From: CAYMEK01 sp964389305 | GTDB taxonomy: Bacteria > Spirochaetota > Spirochaetia > SZUA-6 > DRHE01 | Assembly: GCA_964389305.1 (NCBI GenBank) | Contig: CAYMEK010000002.1 | Coordinates: forward strand, 86,814-150,813 | DNA: 64,000 nucleotides | Direction of reading: 5' to 3' | Part shown: positions 59,036 through 64,000 of the stretch, piece by piece | Numbering within the stretch: the first letter of the stretch is position 1 | How the letters are laid out: every line of letters starts with the position of its first letter | The notes under the pieces: model-generated | Seen by the model: only the letters and a program-made list of their open reading frames with translations | What the model was told of the DNA's origin: nothing | Databases searched by the model: none | Made by a program: the position numbers and the translations under genes

Positions 59036-59812
59036 ATGAACAGGCGGCGTGAACGCATCGCCACGATAATCCAATTGCTGCAGGTGCAGAATGCGGCCAG
59101 CGTACGGGAGCTGGCCGAGAGGCTCTCTGTTTCGGAAATGACCATCCGGCGGGACCTGAACCTGCTCGCCCGGGACAACATAGTCAAGGTGCTGCACTCC
59201 GGGGCGGTCCTCAACCCGGGGAGCCTGGGAGGCTACCAGCCCCGCTATTCCCTGGCCGAGGCCGGCTCCCAGAGGGTGGAGGAGAAGATGAGGATCGGGC
59301 GCAGGGCGGCGTCCCTGCTGGGGGAGGGGGACATCGTAATCATCGATTCCGGTTCCACCACCGAGTGCCTGGCCAAGAACATTCCGGAGGAGCTGGCTCT
59401 TACGGTTCTCTGCTACGCCCTGAATATCCTGGTAGAGGTGCACCGCAGGGAGAAGTGCTCGGTGGTCTTCGCAGGGGGCTCCCTGCACGAAAACAGCCTG
59501 ATGTTCGAATGCGCCGAGGGGGTGAGGCTGATCCGCCGCTACCGGGCCAACAAGGCCTTCATCTCGGCCAGCGGGGTCAGCGACAAGCTGGGAGTAACCT
59601 GCACGAATCTATACGAGACCGAAGCGAAGAAGGCTTCGATCCACTCTTCCCTGCAGAGGATACTGCTGGTCGATTCGAGCAAGTTCGGCAAGATACAGCC
59701 CGCCTACTTCGCCGAGCTCGACGCCTTCACATCGGTGATCACGGACTCCGGCATCCCGGAGGAATATGAGGAGCTTGTTCGCAGCCTGGGCATCGATCTG
59801 CAGGTTGTCTGA
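59036..59812 (+). CDS. DeoR-family transcriptional regulator of the BMC locus
   Basis: A 258-residue repressor. The N-terminal helix-turn-helix reads ERIATIIQLLQVQNAASVRELAERLSVSEMTIRRDLNLLARDNIVKV. The C-terminal sugar-phosphate-sensing domain has IIDSGSTTECLAKNI, VVFAGGSLHENSLMFEC, KAFISASGVSDKLGVTCTNLYETEAKK and SKFGKIQPAYF, the usual DeoR/GlpR landmarks. Family effectors are phosphorylated sugars such as deoxyribose 5-phosphate or fuculose 1-phosphate, which suits the cargo enzymes. Transcribed divergently from the BMC operon. Confidence 0.93.
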   Translation: MNRRRERIATIIQLLQVQNAASVRELAERLSVSEMTIRRDLNLLARDNIVKVLHSGAVLNPGSLGGYQPRYSLAEAGSQRVEEKMRIGRRAASLLGEGDIVIIDSGSTTECLAKNIPEELALTVLCYALNILVEVHRREKCSVVFAGGSLHENSLMFECAEGVRLIRRYRANKAFISASGVSDKLGVTCTNLYETEAKKASIHSSLQRILLVDSSKFGKIQPAYFAELDAFTSVITDSGIPEEYEELVRSLGIDLQVV

Positions 59813-59823
59813 TTTCCCCCGTA

Positions 59824-59844
59824 CCCGACCTTCAGGCGGTCGGG
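59824..59844 (+). terminator. Hairpin after deoR-family gene
   Basis: CCCGACC (59824-59830) and GGTCGGG (59838-59844) form a 7-bp stem with a 7-base loop, 12 bases after the stop. No T-run follows, so it is a weak or Rho-assisted terminator at best. A second short stem (GCAC/GTGC) lies a few bases downstream. Confidence 0.4.
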
Positions 59845-59893
59845 CGCACCAAAAAGAGTGCGGGCTGCCTCCGGCGCCGCCCCTTGGGACGGT

Positions 59894-59922
59894 TTGACAT
59901 CTTTTAACGCCTTATATATATT
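59894..59922 (+). promoter_or_regulatory. Promoter of trehalose operon
   Basis: A perfect TTGACA (59894-59899) and TATATT (59917-59922) are 17 bases apart, leaving a leader of about 80 bases before ATG 60011. Confidence 0.6.
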
Positions 59923-60010
59923 AGAATTATCGATCGACAAGTACAGGTATCCCCTATTGCAGCGGCAGTCTTGACTGAACCTGGAATCCATCTAGACTTG
60001 TTTATTGAAG

Positions 60011-62190
<2,180 letters not shown>

Positions 62191-62194
<4 letters not shown>

Positions 62195-64000
62195 GATATC
62201 GCTCTCCGGGCCCGATCCTGGAGTTCCACATCGCCCGCCGAGTTCGCGACCTGTACGGCTTCGAGCAGTCCCTGTTCTCCCTGAGCGGGAACGTGATCCT
62301 GGCCAACTTCCACGGGGCCCGGCTGTTCGCCGCCAAGCTAAACGCCAGGCGGGATCTGATCCGCTTTCCCGAGACCGCGGTGAAAGCCGGCCAGATCAAC
62401 GCCATGGGATTGATCGATGAAATCCTGCACTATGTGGTAAGAGTCTTTGAAAAACAGAAGAACTCACGGGTGACCTCCGAAGCGATTCGCTGGCTGGAGC
62501 GGAAAATAGGCCGGGATGAGCTGGATCGCACCCTGCTTCGTTTCGTCGACGAGTTCCCTCCCCTGGCCGTGTACCGCGGTCAGGCGGAACCGGCCGGCTG
62601 GCTGGCAGGGCGAAGCGCCGACGTTTCCCACCGCCGGCTGGCCCTGGAGGAGCTGCTGATGCTGTGGCTGGCCAACTCCAATCCGGCCTTCTCCCCGTAT
62701 CAGGAGCTGTTCGACGACGCCGACCTGGAAAAGACCACCGGATACAGGAGGATCGTGGCCGCCCTGGATGAGTTCTTCGCTTCCCAGCCCACCTTCGGTC
62801 CGGACAGCCAGAGCCTGCTGCGGATGCTGCGCAGCCCGGCCGTCGCCCATCCCCATTCGCTTACCGACCAATTGGAGTTCATCCGCCGCCGTTGGGGATA
62901 TCTGATCGGGGACTACCTGTTCCGCCTGCTGAGCAGTCTCGACTTGATCCGGGAAGAGCAGAAGATGGCCTTCCTCGGAGCAGGACCGGCCCGAGTGTAC
63001 GATTTTCGAGGCCTGGAGCTGGAAATCGAGGCCTTCAGCCCCGATCAGGACTGGATGCCCCGGGTGGTTATGATCGCCAAGAACGCCTACGTGTGGCTCG
63101 ATCAGCTATCCAAGCGCCACGGGACCAACCTGCACCGGCTCGATCAGGTCCCCGACCAGGAGCTGGACCGCCTGGCCGGCTGGGGGTTCACGGGATTATG
63201 GCTGATAGGACTCTGGGAGCGCAGCCGGGCCTCGAAGCGTATCAAGCAGATGTGCGGCAATCCCGAAGCGGAAGCCTCGGCCTACAGCTTGCTCGCCTAC
63301 GACATTGCTTCCGACCTGGGAGGCTGGGAGGCCTTCAACAACCTGAGATCCAGGGCCTGGCAGCGGGGGATACGCATGGCCGGAGACATGGTACCCAACC
63401 ACATGGGAATCGATTCCCAATGGGTGGTGGAGCACGCCTACTGGTTCGTCTCTCTGCCCTACAGTCCATTTCCTTCCTACAGCTTCAACGGTCCCGACCT
63501 GTCGCGGGAGCAGGGAGTAGGCATCTACCTGGAGGACCACTACTACGAGCGCAGCGACGCCGCCGTGGTTTTCAAGAGACGGGACCATAACAGCGGCGAG
63601 GAACGTTTCATCTACCACGGCAACGACGGCACCAGCATGCCCTGGAACGATACGGCCCAGCTCGATTTTCTCAACCCGGAAGTGAGGGAGGCGGTGATCC
63701 GGACGATTCTCCACGTGGCCCACTCCTTTCCCATCATTCGCTTCGATGCGGCCATGACCCTGACCAAGAAGCACTACCAGCGTCTCTGGTTCCCGGAGCC
63801 TGGAAGCGGGGGGGACATCCCCTCACGGGCTGATCACGGCCTGTCCCGACAGCGCTTCGACGAGCTGATGCCGAAAGAGTTCTGGCGGGAAGTGGTGGAT
63901 CGGGTGGCCGAGGAAGCCCCGGATACCCTGCTTCTAGCCGAGGCTTTCTGGCTGCTGGAGGGCTATTTTGTACGCACCCTGGGCATGCACAGGGTGTACA
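62191..64000 (+). CDS. GH13 alpha-amylase-family protein with long N-terminal domain (truncated by window edge)
   Basis: An open frame from ATG 62191 to the end of the window, 603 codons with no stop. The first ~300 residues match no domain I recognise (helical, with EFHIARRVRDLYGFEQSLF). A GH13 barrel then follows: WGFTGLWLIGLWERS at 331, region I AGDMVPNH (Asp399-His404), region II IIRFDAAMT with the nucleophile Asp519, and region III LLAEAFW with the acid/base Glu584. It would act on alpha-glucans or maltooligosaccharides. Its 4-base overlap with the trehalose synthase suggests a linked glucan/trehalose function. The remaining GH13 regions lie beyond the window. Confidence 0.88.

Overview
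The window is a GC-rich bacterial chromosome segment with dense, short-spaced operons. It most likely comes from a free-living spirochaete. That assignment is an inference: the sugar-binding protein has a cysteine-free signal peptide ending in a GGKQE-type motif, permeases come without a dedicated ATPase, and there are several membrane and cyclase/coiled-coil proteins of a spirochaete style. No rRNA, tRNA, CRISPR array or insertion sequence was seen. A 100-N gap (20616-20715) marks a scaffold join, so this is a draft or metagenome assembly.

Left third (1-34.7 kb), housekeeping and signalling. The window opens inside acetate kinase. It continues with a pseudouridine salvage operon (psuG, psuK-like kinase and a 50-residue protein), a histidine phosphatase and a divergent HisD-family dehydrogenase, folC, a small membrane protein, a macrodomain protein and an NFACT/RqcH protein. 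Next come a Phd/VapC-type toxin-antitoxin pair, a Memo/AMMECR1 pair, a kinase-fold membrane protein, murD, a J-domain protein, a VanY-like peptidase and phosphotransacetylase. Two sensor kinases, an adenylate/guanylate cyclase, a coiled-coil membrane protein, a lipoprotein, envelope proteins, a MetH-activation-like/SagB/acyl-ACP thioesterase operon, a sodium symporter and a MATE exporter complete this part.

Middle (34.8-49.1 kb), a carbohydrate or sugar-acid catabolic island. A nine-gene leftward operon encodes a D-2-hydroxyacid dehydrogenase, two Gfo/Idh/MocA oxidoreductases, an enolase-superfamily dehydratase, a DHDPS-family aldolase, a binding protein, two ABC permeases and a TIM-barrel isomerase. 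It is followed by an SDR dehydrogenase and a LarA-family racemase/epimerase, a GntR/FCD repressor with a third Gfo/Idh/MocA enzyme, and a cupin phosphoglucose isomerase. A 17-bp sequence is shared exactly by the repressor/LarA divergent promoter and the nine-gene operon promoter, which suggests one regulon.

Right (49.3-59.8 kb), glycerol kinase, an HD-domain protein and a 12-gene bacterial microcompartment (BMC) operon with a divergent DeoR-type regulator. The shell set is two near-duplicate BMC-H hexamers, a PduT-like tandem BMC-T, a second probable tandem BMC-T and four EutN/CcmL pentamers. The cargo is an aldehyde dehydrogenase, deoxyribose-phosphate aldolase (DeoC), an RpiB-family isomerase and a FucA-like class II aldolase. 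This fits the sugar-phosphate-utilising class of BMCs. The inferred chemistry is aldol cleavage of a (deoxy)pentose phosphate inside the shell, giving a triose phosphate and a short aldehyde that is oxidised to an acyl-CoA. The window's Pta and AckA could turn that acyl-CoA into ATP, although they are 35-57 kb away.

Right edge (59.9-64 kb): a trehalose-6-phosphate synthase/phosphatase fusion overlaps a large GH13 protein that runs off the window.
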